Assembly (NCBI GenBank): GCA_049585795.1 | Contig: JBAVAQ010000023.1 | Coordinates: 1-64,000, forward strand | Direction of reading: 5' to 3' | Length of the DNA stretch: 64,000 nucleotides | Source of the DNA: JABDBE01 sp049585795 | GTDB lineage: Bacteria > Acidobacteriota > Terriglobia > Terriglobales > Acidobacteriaceae | Shown: piece by piece, positions 1-8,041 of the stretch | Layout of the letters: every line of letters starts with the position of its first letter | How positions within the stretch are numbered: the stretch's first letter is position 1 | Notes under the pieces: generated by a model | Seen by the model: the letters and a program-made list of their open reading frames with translations, nothing else | What the model was told of the DNA's origin: nothing | The model's database searches: none | Program-made: the position numbers and the translations under genes

Positions 1-1
1 C

Positions 2-940
2 CGCAGGATCGCCCAACACGCTGTCAAATCCGTTCGGAGCACCAACGGGACTCAGCCGTGGATTCCGCCACTCTTCCAGATCGACAAGTGGTGGGAAGCC
101 CCGCTACTCGAAAAGATTGGCAAGGCAAGAGCAGTCATTGAGGAGCACTCCAAGGACGCCAGTCAGAAAGCGATTGACCTTCTCAAAGTCGCATTCTGCC
201 GAACGATGATTGAGACTGCAAATGTGAGTTTTGGTCATCAGTCGATGTCGTTCAAGAAGGCTGACCAGCAGATGACCCTTGCCGTCCCTGAAGACATCGC
301 TGAAACGGTCGTCGCCAATTGGGAGGAGTCCGTGTCGAGCATCCTCAGCGCCGCTGAGACTTCGATTGCATCACAACCCCGATTCGTTCACTGTGATGCT
401 CGAAGCCTCGCTAAAGAGTTCGCCGGGGAATCGTTCGACTGCGTCATCACGTCTCCCCCATATCCGAACCGGATGAGTTACATCCGAGAACTTCGACCGT
501 ACATGTATTGGCTCGGCTACCTCGACGATGCGAGGCAGGCTGGGGAGATGGATTGGGAAGCCATCGGCGGGACATGGGGGTGTGCAACGAGCAACCTAAT
601 GAAATGGAAGTCTCCGGCAGACATGGTGGTGCCTTTCGGCGCATTCCAAACAATCCTCAAGTCCATCGCAGAAGAGAGTTCACTGCTGTCGCGCTACGTC
701 GAGAAGTATTTCTGCGATATGGTGTTTCACGTCCGTGATCTTTTTGATGTGGTAAAGCCGGGCGGTGAGATTCACTACGTCGTTGGCAACTCCAAGTTCT
801 ACGACGTTATGCTTCCTGTAGAGGAAATCTTTGCCGCGTTGTTTCGAAGCGTTGGATTCGATGATGTCAAGATTGAGCCGATCCGCAAGCGAACCTCAAA
901 GAAAGAATTGTTCGAATATCTGGTGAGCGCAAAGAAATAG
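2..940 (+). CDS. SPPY-type DNA methyltransferase, 5' end outside window
   Basis: The frame is open from base 2, so the start codon lies before the window; an internal ATG at 206 is probably not the true start. The motif TSPPYPNRMSY (bases about 449-481) is motif IV of amino-methyltransferases that make N6-methyladenine or N4-methylcytosine. It is preceded by an acidic HCDARSL segment and followed by a KPGGEIHYVVGN strand typical of the Rossmann core. The target base cannot be told from the sequence. It could belong to a restriction-modification system or be an orphan enzyme of the neighbouring mobile DNA; no nuclease partner is visible here. It converges on the DUF2779 gene. Confidence 0.8.
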   Translation, partial: RRIAQHAVKSVRSTNGTQPWIPPLFQIDKWWEAPLLEKIGKARAVIEEHSKDASQKAIDLLKVAFCRTMIETANVSFGHQSMSFKKADQQMTLAVPEDIAETVVANWEESVSSILSAAETSIASQPRFVHCDARSLAKEFAGESFDCVITSPPYPNRMSYIRELRPYMYWLGYLDDARQAGEMDWEAIGGTWGCATSNLMKWKSPADMVVPFGAFQTILKSIAEESSLLSRYVEKYFCDMVFHVRDLFDVVKPGGEIHYVVGNSKFYDVMLPVEEIFAALFRSVGFDDVKIEPIRKRTSKKELFEYLVSAKK

Positions 941-971
941 AGTGACTCGTGCGACGGTACTGAGCGGTCGT

Positions 972-2453
972 CTAAGACTGCCTAGTTCTAAGGAATTCCA
1001 CCAGCCTGACCACAGCAAGTGTGTCCTGCTCGCAGTACGCCCGCAGCCCTCTCTCGACTCGCTCGCGCTCATCACAATTCAAGCCGCCACGCACAAGAGA
1101 CTCCCACGCAAGCCCTGCCTCCTGTCCGTTGGAAACCTGCATATCCTGATAGCTCATCTCCGGCACGAGCGCGGGCAATACGGATTTGATCGAGTACGAG
1201 CCTGCGTACTCCGGATGATAAGTGTGCTCCCGCACGACAGGCAACAGATCGAAGAGGCGGGCTTGGATCGCGTTGATCCGATCCGCGAATTCCGGCAACC
1301 ATGCTGCGAGGTCTGAGAGTCTCTGCGACTCAAACGAGGAATACACGACGATGCTTCCCCTTTCTCCCAACACATCGCAAAGAGAGCTAATGAACTCGCG
1401 CCGTGGATCGCTGGCATCCGTGGCAAGAAACTCGTGGTGCTCTGGCTCTGCGCCCGGTTGCCGCTGCACATGCACGCTCCACTGGAAAGGCAGTTGATCG
1501 TAGGGACGCATCCCTGCGAAAGGTTGGATCGCCCGATTCACCGTTTCAAAATCTGCAAAGTACAACGGGTACCCCAACCCGCCCAACACTTGCCGAAGTT
1601 CGGGGCTGTACCACGGCCCGCCCGTCTGCACGCATGTAGCCGCACGCCGCTGAATCTCAGTCAAATCGAAGTCGTCGGGTATGTCATGGATGGACTCGAT
1701 GCCCATGTCCTCTAGTTCCTCCATCGCGCTGGCGTGGATGCGCGGGAGGTAGCCGATGTGGTCATCCGGGCGCGGCACATTGCATCGGTCATAGAACTCG
1801 CACCTGACCGGATCGGTGCAGTGCCGACCGGGTGCAATGTCCGGTGGTTGTTGCATGGCGAGCACGGTGAACTCCGACCGTAGCTGGAACGTGAGCTTGG
1901 GCTGCAACCGCTGAACTCGCCGTGTCAGATTACGAATGCGGAAGAATCTTCGCGGGTCGATCTTGCCGCCCTGATAAATGTAATTCCTGTTCACGTGAAC
2001 CAGACACGCAGAAGAAATGTCCAATCCAGAGCACGAGACCACGCGGTACTGAATCGCTACGTCTTCAAGATGGTAGTGGTTTTCCCGCAGGTCAGTGCTG
2101 GATTTGACCTCGACGAGACGCCATCGACCGTCCCTCCTACGATGAAGCACATCGACGCGCACGAGCACGCCGCCGTGCTCGAACGTTCCCTCGTAAATCG
2201 CTGGGACTTCGGGATTCGCGACTAGCTCCCGCGTGACGCGGATCGCCTGATCAAGACTACGCTCGCAGACTTCCACTCCTCTGGGGAAGAGCCTGCGGGC
2301 GAGCATCCCCACTTCGCGACCTTGCTCGATGATCGCTTGATTGGCGGCATCCGGCTGCGCTCCGAGTTCAGGGGAATGGACTTGCAGGTAAACACGCTTA
2401 AGGCAGCCACAGCCAGCCACGTATCGGCTTTTGGACAATTTAGTTGTGTTCAC
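972..2453 (-). CDS. DUF2779 protein: Cas4/RecB-like nuclease plus DEDDy exonuclease (cassette copy 1)
   Basis: 493 aa, GTG start behind a GAGGAGG ribosome site. The N-terminal half looks like a RecB/Cas4 (TM0106-like) nuclease: an invariant-looking Cys17 in SKSRYVAGCGCLKR, D101 with E115-V-K117 as a PD-(D/E)XK signature, and three spaced cysteines (C212, C218, C224) that with Cys17 could hold an iron-sulfur cluster. The C-terminal half has DFET at 301-304 and Y473-x3-D477, the ends of a DEDDy 3'-5' exonuclease core. It therefore probably degrades DNA or RNA by two activities. It is the last gene of a leftward operon and has a diverged paralogue at 51796-53265. The substrate is unknown; the two-nuclease reading is inferred from motifs. 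Confidence 0.85.
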   Translation of the reverse strand: MNTTKLSKSRYVAGCGCLKRVYLQVHSPELGAQPDAANQAIIEQGREVGMLARRLFPRGVEVCERSLDQAIRVTRELVANPEVPAIYEGTFEHGGVLVRVDVLHRRRDGRWRLVEVKSSTDLRENHYHLEDVAIQYRVVSCSGLDISSACLVHVNRNYIYQGGKIDPRRFFRIRNLTRRVQRLQPKLTFQLRSEFTVLAMQQPPDIAPGRHCTDPVRCEFYDRCNVPRPDDHIGYLPRIHASAMEELEDMGIESIHDIPDDFDLTEIQRRAATCVQTGGPWYSPELRQVLGGLGYPLYFADFETVNRAIQPFAGMRPYDQLPFQWSVHVQRQPGAEPEHHEFLATDASDPRREFISSLCDVLGERGSIVVYSSFESQRLSDLAAWLPEFADRINAIQARLFDLLPVVREHTYHPEYAGSYSIKSVLPALVPEMSYQDMQVSNGQEAGLAWESLVRGGLNCDERERVERGLRAYCEQDTLAVVRLVEFLRTRQS

Positions 2454-2481
2454 CGCAGCACCTCCTCGCGCATCAAGGGCT

Positions 2482-2679
2482 TCATTTCAGCCCCGCTTCC
2501 ACGACCCGCAAGTACAACGCTTTCGCGTGATCAGACAACCCCTGCTGCATATAAATGTCTGCCAGCAGTTCGAGGTTCTGCGGCGTAGGCTCCGTCTCGA
2601 TCAGCTTCAGCATCAGCCCTGCGGCTTTTACGTTCTGTCTTTGCGATAGGTAATAACGAGCAAGTTCGTGAATGCTCAC
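2482..2679 (-). CDS. TPR-like miniprotein
   Basis: 65 aa. I chose the GTG at 2679 because it follows a perfect AGGAGG at four bases and overlaps the upstream stop as GTGA; an in-frame TTG at 2700 is less likely. The sequence is two helix-turn-helix pairs of tetratricopeptide type (AAGLMLKLIETEP, LADIYMQQGLSDHAKALYLRVVE), suggesting a protein-binding adaptor. It lies between the small conserved protein and the DUF2779 gene and has no counterpart in cassette copy 2, where those two genes overlap directly. Partner unknown. Confidence 0.65.
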   Translation of the reverse strand: MSIHELARYYLSQRQNVKAAGLMLKLIETEPTPQNLELLADIYMQQGLSDHAKALYLRVVEAGLK

Positions 2680-2933
2680 TGATCCTCCTGATTCTGCCAA
2701 GCACCATTTCTCGAAGGTCGCGGAGGGCTTTGAACCAAATTCGATTGTTCTGCATCCTCGCGCCAGTCGCCCGCCACAACAAAAACGTCGTATTCGTGCT
2801 CGACGCCCTTATTCCTGTGGTCTTCTGCTTCAAACAGATCAAACGTCACAGCGACATTCCGGCGTTTGACATCGCCATTTTCATCAATAGACAAGGACGT
2901 CAGCACGAACACATGGCAATAATCGTCCATCAT
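2676..2933 (-). CDS. Small conserved cassette protein (copy 1)
   Basis: 85 aa from ATG 2933 behind GGAGGA. It carries the block VAVTFDLFEAEDHRNKGVE that is nearly identical in the copy-2 protein at 53262-53519, so it is a true conserved component. No catalytic motif is recognised. Compared with copy 2 the reading frame shifts by one extra base around 2729-2731 after DAEQSN; the shifted tail ends exactly in GTGA overlap with the TPR gene. The unshifted frame would continue ALRDLREMV, matching AMRGFRSIV of copy 2. Function unknown. Confidence 0.7.
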   Translation of the reverse strand: MMDDYCHVFVLTSLSIDENGDVKRRNVAVTFDLFEAEDHRNKGVEHEYDVFVVAGDWREDAEQSNLVQSPPRPSRNGAWQNQEDQ

Positions 2934-2963
2934 CAATTCCTCCGTGTCATCATGACCCTGTTG

Positions 2964-3548
2964 TCAGTGCGCGTTCAGGCTGCGCATGCTCTTGGCGCGG
3001 ATCGAGATCGCGTGCAATGCTTCTCGCAGTTCGCGGTCGCCCTTCGCCCGGCTGATGAAGTCCCCACGTTTCCTGCTCCGCATCCAGCGGCACAACAGCA
3101 CCAACCAAATGGGCGCAAACACCGCGAACGGTGCCATCGCGAAGAATTCCAACCGACCCGTAGTGCTGTGGAGCAGGTTTCCTGCCGCACCGCAGAAAAC
3201 GAATTCCGCCAGCGCCGACCCGAACCAACCCATCACCATGAACCCGATGGACTTTCCAACCGTGCAGAACATGCCGCCTTCGCTATCGCGCCAATTTGCC
3301 AACCGACCCTCGCGCTGCGCCTTCCGAACCGTGTGCCAGTGGCAGATCACAGTCATCCAGAACCCGCACGCGAACGGACCGGTGAGCAGGTAGATCGTAG
3401 CCATGTCCGCCACGCTCTTGTGCGTCAGGATGACCCAAAACGGCACGGTCACGTAGAGAAGGGGAGCCGAGGCGAAGAACAGAATCAACGCGATGTTAAT
3501 AGCGACCAACCGAACGATGCTGCGGAAAAGGCTCTTTAGGATTTCCAT
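2964..3548 (-). CDS. Multi-pass membrane protein (cassette copy 1)
   Basis: 194 aa, ATG behind GGAGG. Four hydrophobic segments are visible (about residues 13-40, 52-66, 100-120 and 132-153), followed by a basic cytoplasmic tail rich in Arg/Lys. The segment FFAMAPFAVFAPIWLVLL matches YFAVAPFAVFSPLLLL of the copy-2 protein at 53618-54097, so the family is conserved in the cassette although the rest diverges. It sits between the DUF2130-like and small conserved genes in one leftward operon. A membrane component next to nucleases recalls defence or DNA-uptake modules, but no specific function is recognised. Confidence 0.7.
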   Translation of the reverse strand: MEILKSLFRSIVRLVAINIALILFFASAPLLYVTVPFWVILTHKSVADMATIYLLTGPFACGFWMTVICHWHTVRKAQREGRLANWRDSEGGMFCTVGKSIGFMVMGWFGSALAEFVFCGAAGNLLHSTTGRLEFFAMAPFAVFAPIWLVLLCRWMRSRKRGDFISRAKGDRELREALHAISIRAKSMRSLNAH

Positions 3549-3565
3549 TGTTGCCTCCAGTTTTG

Positions 3566-4576
3566 TTACTGCCTGAGCGCCGCCGCAATGCTGCCGCCAT
3601 GTTCCGACTTTGGGGCGATCTTGGTCGCTGCGGCGGTATCGCAGAGTGCCCGCAGCCGTTCCCTGTAACGCCCAACGAGCACGGACACGGACTGGATCGC
3701 CTTCGTCGCCTTCAACAATTCCTTCTCCATACGGTCGATCTCTGGGAACGTGCGACGAAGTTCCTCCGCAAGAGCCGCGTTCCTCTCCAAAAGGTCGAAT
3801 CCTTGAACCCGCATGCGCTCGAAGATCGGCTTGAGCACGTCGAGGTCACGCGGTAGCCACTGGCGTGTTGTTCGGAGCAGCCAGACCCCGTCCTTGCGGC
3901 TCCAGCGGGTTTCACGATCAACCTGCCGAAGCTGGTTCTCATTGTGGGCGACCAGTGCAGCAACACGGATGGAGCGCTCGCCTGCGTCCCGAAGAATCTT
4001 GTCGATGTCGCTCTCCGCGATGACCGACTTGTCCTTGTTGTCGATCAAAATTTTCGGCTCTGTGGGGTCGCCGTTCGGAGCGCGATAGGAGAGGATGAAG
4101 TCACCGTTGCGCGGCAGCTTGTCGCTGATGCAAATCCCTGCCCACGTCCGCGCCTCCTCGGCGAAGTCCATTTCTTCGCGCTTGCCGACTCTCGCGACCT
4201 TCGCCATCTCTGTTTCCAACTGCTGGTTCTGCTCGCGAAGCTGGACGACCTCCCTCAACGAATCCTCGACTCGGCGGCTGAGACTTTCCTTTTCGGATAT
4301 TGCTAGGCGCAGTTCGTCCTTATGGCTCTCCCTGATCTCGGCGACACGCCTCGTGAGTTCTGATTCGAACCGTGACCATGCGTGTTGGTGCTCGCGGTCG
4401 TGCTTGCTCTGGAACAAGCGGAACGCTTCCTCCGCGCTGAGTTGCGCAACGCGGGCGAAATCTTTGACGCCGAGGCGGTCGAGAATCTCGGCGCGGCTGA
4501 GTTCGCCCGCCCCAGCACACAACGGACACGGGATGGTTTCGGACGCGGACGGGACGGCGGCTGCTTTGCTAGACAA
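3566..4576 (-). CDS. DUF2130-like coiled-coil protein with putative nuclease fold (copy 1)
   Basis: 336 aa, TTG start with AGGAGG five bases upstream; the same TTG context is found in copy 2. Layout: CPLCAGAG zinc knuckle at residues 17-24, long charged coiled coil about 60-125, then a globular domain with E134/E135, D159 (NGDFILSY) and D179-N-K181 (ILIDNKDKS), followed by GVWLLRTTRQWLP and a second helical region. The strand pattern resembles DUF2130 and RmuC proteins and could be a degenerate PD-(D/E)XK nuclease (inference). Part of the leftward cassette operon, transcribed after the RHH-like gene. Confidence 0.7.
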   Translation of the reverse strand: MSSKAAAVPSASETIPCPLCAGAGELSRAEILDRLGVKDFARVAQLSAEEAFRLFQSKHDREHQHAWSRFESELTRRVAEIRESHKDELRLAISEKESLSRRVEDSLREVVQLREQNQQLETEMAKVARVGKREEMDFAEEARTWAGICISDKLPRNGDFILSYRAPNGDPTEPKILIDNKDKSVIAESDIDKILRDAGERSIRVAALVAHNENQLRQVDRETRWSRKDGVWLLRTTRQWLPRDLDVLKPIFERMRVQGFDLLERNAALAEELRRTFPEIDRMEKELLKATKAIQSVSVLVGRYRERLRALCDTAAATKIAPKSEHGGSIAAALRQ

Positions 4577-4634
4577 GACGACCTCCTGTAAAGAGTCTTA
4601 GTTTTCAGGGGAGGCACTTTTGCTGACGGGGGAG

Positions 4635-4901
4635 TCAGCTTCCTGCTCGGTCAAGGTACTCTTGGAGCGCCTGCTGGAGGATGTCCTGATTCGTGCGGCG
4701 CTCGGTAGCTCCCAGCGTGCAGAGACGCACATAGGTCGCGTGATCGACCTTGAGCGTCAGGGCGACAGGCTTCTCGCCGCCTGCATCACCAGCCTTCTTC
4801 GCGCTAACCGCTCGCGAACGGGGACTGCGAGTTGGGGTCTTGCTTCTCACGTAATCTCGAATAGACCTATTGTACACGCATTTACGTAACTGCGTATCCA
4901 T
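4635..4901 (-). CDS. Small ribbon-helix-helix-like DNA-binding protein
   Basis: Up to 88 aa. The C-terminal half (VALTLKVDHATYVRLCTLGATERRT, then NQDILQQALQEYLDR) has the strand-helix-helix pattern of CopG/ParD-type regulators, whereas the first 45 residues are basic and low in complexity. A GTG at 4850 is an alternative start, and would leave the repeat at 4876-4896 in the upstream region together with a TACAAT box (4869-4874). It is the first gene of the leftward cassette operon and divergent from the resolvase, the usual position for an autoregulator. Confidence 0.6.
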   Translation of the reverse strand: MDTQLRKCVYNRSIRDYVRSKTPTRSPRSRAVSAKKAGDAGGEKPVALTLKVDHATYVRLCTLGATERRTNQDILQQALQEYLDRAGS

Positions 4902-4956
4902 CGAAAGTGCCGTGGGTCTGGCTCCAGTGTGCCATACGCATTTGCGTACATACGTA
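4876..4956. repeat. Direct repeat pair in the divergent control region of cassette 1
   Basis: Two 21-bp near-identical copies lie exactly 60 bp apart at 4876-4896 and 4936-4956. Each begins ACGCATTT(A/G)CGTA and ends CGTA, and the second contains the palindrome ACGCA-TT-TGCGT. They flank the gap between the RHH-like gene and the resolvase, so they are good candidates for operators of the RHH-like protein or for resolvase binding sites. Confidence 0.7.
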
Positions 4957-4987
4957 CTACACTAGAGTCAATGGAGGAAACCAGCCG

Positions 4988-5635
4988 ATGAAGCGAGCTG
5001 CATTGTACGTCCGCGTTTCGACTCCCGACCAGCACGTCGAATCTCAGTTGTACGATCTTCGAGAGTTGGCGGCACAGCGAGGATTCGAGGTTGTCCATGA
5101 ATACGAAGACCGTGGTGTCTGTGGGAAGAAGGCACGCCGTCCGGGTCTCGACGCCCTCATGGCAGATGCGCGAAGGAAGAAGTTCTCCGTCGTGCTCGTC
5201 GCGGCTTTCGACCGTATCGCGAGGAGCACTAGGAACTTCCTGCAAGTAGTGGACGAACTGGACAGTCTGGGAATTGAGTTCATCAGCCGCAGAGAAGGTG
5301 TGGCGACGGGGGATGCGATGGGGCGTCTTTTCGTGACGATCATCTCGGCGATTGCTGAATTGGAACGCTCACTCGTCGTTGAACGCGTCAAAAGTGGAAT
5401 GCGCCGGGCACGGCTGGAGGGACGACAGATCGGGAGATCGCGGCTTGACGTAGATCGGCAGCAGGTGTTGATAGATCGTCGCTCCGGCATGTCGCTGACG
5501 CAGGTCGCCAAAAAGCACGGAATCTCGCGGGCGTCGGTGTGCCGTTTGATGAAGGAAGCGCCGGGCAACCCAGCAGTCCCGGCGTTCGCTGGGAATGTGC
5601 CGGAGCAAGCCAGCGCGGCGGGCGCTGCTCAATGA
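4988..5635 (+). CDS. Small serine recombinase (resolvase/invertase family), copy 1
   Basis: 215 aa; ATG 4988 chosen because it follows GGAGG and matches the copy-2 start (MKRAALYVRVST), whereas the upstream in-frame ATG at 4907 would read through the repeat region. The N-terminal catalytic domain has YVRVST with nucleophile Ser11, the DRIARSTRN motif, and the ERVKSGMRRARLEGRQIGR hinge. The C-terminus is a helix-turn-helix, GMSLTQVAKKHGISRASVCR. It would catalyse site-specific inversion, resolution or integration through a phosphoserine intermediate. Divergent from the nuclease operon and overlapping the next gene by ATGA. Confidence 0.93.
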   Translation: MKRAALYVRVSTPDQHVESQLYDLRELAAQRGFEVVHEYEDRGVCGKKARRPGLDALMADARRKKFSVVLVAAFDRIARSTRNFLQVVDELDSLGIEFISRREGVATGDAMGRLFVTIISAIAELERSLVVERVKSGMRRARLEGRQIGRSRLDVDRQQVLIDRRSGMSLTQVAKKHGISRASVCRLMKEAPGNPAVPAFAGNVPEQASAAGAAQ

Positions 5636-5868
5636 ACGGCAGGGACTCCGAGCAGGTGGGCAAAGTTTTTGTAGTTGTCCGAGGCAAGCGGCGATGCTTG
5701 ATCTGCGATGACATGTTCACTCCGATGCAGGCTGCGAATCATGCGTTGACCATCTGCTATCCAACCAGCGCGGACTCCGAGCGAGACGAAGGTACACTTG
5801 ATCCGTGCTCGCCATGCCACTTGGGAAAAGCGGGTGAGATTCTGCCCGACATTCTGGACGGAAATTGA
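5632..5868 (+). CDS. Small CxxC protein following the resolvase (copy 1)
   Basis: 78 aa, translationally coupled to the resolvase through ATGA. It has the block EQVGKVFVVVRGKRRCLICDDMF, matching DQVGKVFIVVGQRIRRCLVCEELF of the copy-2 protein (56899-57150). Further Cys and His residues (NHALTIC, CSPC) suggest one metal-binding treble-clef or zinc-ribbon unit. It is a conserved companion of this resolvase in the window and could be a recombination accessory factor (inference). Function unknown. Confidence 0.65.
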   Translation: MNGRDSEQVGKVFVVVRGKRRCLICDDMFTPMQAANHALTICYPTSADSERDEGTLDPCSPCHLGKAGEILPDILDGN

Positions 5869-5870
5869 AT

Positions 5871-7505
5871 TCAATCTTCCTTCTTGAATCCAACGCCGCG
5901 AGCATCTTGGGTAAATACACGGAAGCCGAGAACTCGCCCGCCTGAGTCCCGCTCGAAAACGAGCCTTCCGAGGTCGCCAGCATCGAATTCATCTTTAGCA
6001 ATCGGAGTTAGGTCTTGAGGCGGATTGCCGCCATTGCGTAGTGTTAACGTGCCCTTCTCTACTGACAAGCTGTAAACGGTACCAAGTTCTGTGCTCTGGA
6101 ATTGTCCCGTATAGGAAGCCAACACAGGCTCGCCCAAATGAAGCTCCTCAACCCTGCTACCCGAAAAGTAGGTCTCTCCCTTTAGATCGAGCTTCGCGTG
6201 AATGACGCCTTTTGACGGTTCAAACGTAATGACATCGCTTCCGAGATCGTAGAACTGGTTCGCGTTGATCCGTATCAGCACTGCTCCCCACGCCATCAGA
6301 TTGCCGTTCGATGCAGTGAACGAGTACATCAGGTGAGTCCGACGGTCGAGATATTTCCCAGCGAACGTGGCGGGATCGGGGAAGCTCTCGTTGCTTGGGG
6401 GATTCAGGGCGCTCGCTCCGGGCTGCAACTTGTCAGACAAATAAATGTCGGCGACCTTTCGTGCAAGATTTTCCGGCACGGCACTGGCGATATTGCAAAG
6501 GCAGATCACGGAGAATTTCTGCTCTGGAAAGCGCAAAAGCTCAGTCCGGTATCCGAAGAGTGCTCCACCGTGCTCGACGATAGGCAAGCCTCGATAGTTC
6601 CCCAAGTCGAGTCCCATCGCATAACTGATCTTGTTGCCATTGTTGAGCACACCGGGCGTCTGCAACTCCTGTACGAGCGTTCCTTTGCCGAGTCGGTTCG
6701 CATAGAAATTCCCGTCCCAGAGAAGCAGGTCATCAACAGTGCTCATCAGACCACCCGCCCCGACCAGTTCAAACGTTGTAGACCAGTCCACGTGAAAGCT
6801 GTCGTGCGGGCCGGAATCGTACGCGGCAACTCGACTGGCTACCACGACCGTGTGGTCGTCATAGAAAAGCGTGTGAGACATGCCGAGAGGCGTAAAGATG
6901 TTCTCGGCAGCGAACTCGGCGAGCGACTTCTTGGTCGCCCGTTTTACGACGATGCCGAGCAGAAAGTAGTTGGTGTTGCTGTAAATCCACTCGTCTCCGG
7001 GGATGTTGTTCAGCCCTCTTTGACGAACCACAATCTTGAAAGTCTCTTCTGGGGAATTGAAGTCCGCTGGATCGTGACCTGACAGACCGAGAAGCGTGTA
7101 GAAGTCTCGAAATCCGCTGGTTTGGTGGATCATCTCCCGCAATGTAACGACATGACCATAGTCGGGAAGCTCTGGGATGTATTTGCGCACGTCATCGTCG
7201 AGCGAAAGATATCCCTGCTCTGCGGCGAGCACAAGTGAGGCGGCTGTGAACTGCTTTGACACTGAACCCATGTAAAAAACTGACTGCGGCGAAAGAGGAA
7301 CTCCGAGTTCGAGAGTTGCCAAACCGTAGGCTTTCCGGTAAACGAAGTTGCCATCGCGAATCACTCCTAATGAGCAGCCCGGCGATCCCGGTTTGTCGTA
7401 AACGGAAAAGATTTGATCGACCTTCTGAGTCAGAATGTCGGACGCTGCGGCTGGGAACCGAAGCAACATTCCGAGGATGATGACGGTAACGACAGAGAAT
7501 CGCAT
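5871..7505 (-). CDS. Secreted class C beta-lactamase-like serine hydrolase
   Basis: 544 aa with an N-terminal signal peptide ending near AAAS. The SxxK motif is S81-V-S-K84, the Tyr motif is YSN in GDEWIYSNTNYF, and the HGG triad replaces KTG in VEHGGALFGYRTE. This is the penicillin-binding-protein/class C beta-lactamase fold, acting on peptides or esters in the periplasm. A C-terminal beta-rich region of about 180 residues follows the catalytic domain, as in related D-aminopeptidases and esterases. Single gene converging on the CxxC gene with only two bases between stops. The exact substrate cannot be told. Confidence 0.9.
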   Translation of the reverse strand: MRFSVVTVIILGMLLRFPAAASDILTQKVDQIFSVYDKPGSPGCSLGVIRDGNFVYRKAYGLATLELGVPLSPQSVFYMGSVSKQFTAASLVLAAEQGYLSLDDDVRKYIPELPDYGHVVTLREMIHQTSGFRDFYTLLGLSGHDPADFNSPEETFKIVVRQRGLNNIPGDEWIYSNTNYFLLGIVVKRATKKSLAEFAAENIFTPLGMSHTLFYDDHTVVVASRVAAYDSGPHDSFHVDWSTTFELVGAGGLMSTVDDLLLWDGNFYANRLGKGTLVQELQTPGVLNNGNKISYAMGLDLGNYRGLPIVEHGGALFGYRTELLRFPEQKFSVICLCNIASAVPENLARKVADIYLSDKLQPGASALNPPSNESFPDPATFAGKYLDRRTHLMYSFTASNGNLMAWGAVLIRINANQFYDLGSDVITFEPSKGVIHAKLDLKGETYFSGSRVEELHLGEPVLASYTGQFQSTELGTVYSLSVEKGTLTLRNGGNPPQDLTPIAKDEFDAGDLGRLVFERDSGGRVLGFRVFTQDARGVGFKKED

Positions 7506-7530
7506 CAGAGATTACCTTCCAAGCAGACTA

Positions 7531-7899
7531 CTACGCCGCCTCAGCAGAGGCTTTCTCGACTGGCTGCTTTGCCGGAGCCAGTGCGACCAGCACCACGCCG
7601 ACGATTGCGAACACAGCCACTCCAGCGAGTTCTCGGCGTTCGATGACATTCCGGTATTCTTGCGCTGCCATTACTCCGGCATGCGCAAGATTTGCCCATC
7701 CGCCGAAGGCGATCAGGCTGCGGTTCGCCGCTGGGTCACGCACCGCCAGCAGCAAGAAAATTCCGAGTGTGACGTAGATGCTCATTATCATTGGCACCGC
7801 AGGCTCTCGCGAGAAAAACATTGTCAGCGGAACAACTCCCGCTGTAAACAACAATCCCACCACCACCAACACGATCTTCAGTGCCCGTTCTCGAACCAT
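7531..7899 (-). CDS. Four-helix membrane protein, paralogue A (DUF6632-like)
   Basis: 122 aa, ATG after AAGGAGG. Four hydrophobic helices with a charged middle (RDPAANRSLIAFGGWANLAHAGVM) and an APAKQP tail. It is clearly homologous to the protein at 9892-10266, which has the same start (RERALKVVLV) and SLIAF block, so the pair are paralogues about 2.4 kb apart. The family name DUF6632 is from memory and not certain. Function unknown. Confidence 0.75.
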   Translation of the reverse strand: MVRERALKIVLVVVGLLFTAGVVPLTMFFSREPAVPMIMSIYVTLGIFLLLAVRDPAANRSLIAFGGWANLAHAGVMAAQEYRNVIERRELAGVAVFAIVGVVLVALAPAKQPVEKASAEAA

Positions 7900-8041
7900 G
7901 CTGACCTCCTTATCGTTGTCGCAATCAGCACATGATAGCGCGAGCCGCTATTGCTGCCTCGCGTACTCGGCTTTGGCTTGCTTCAGGAGGGGCGGGCAGG
8001 AAGTCTTTCTCGCCGCTCAGTCATCGGTGAAAACAGCGAGC

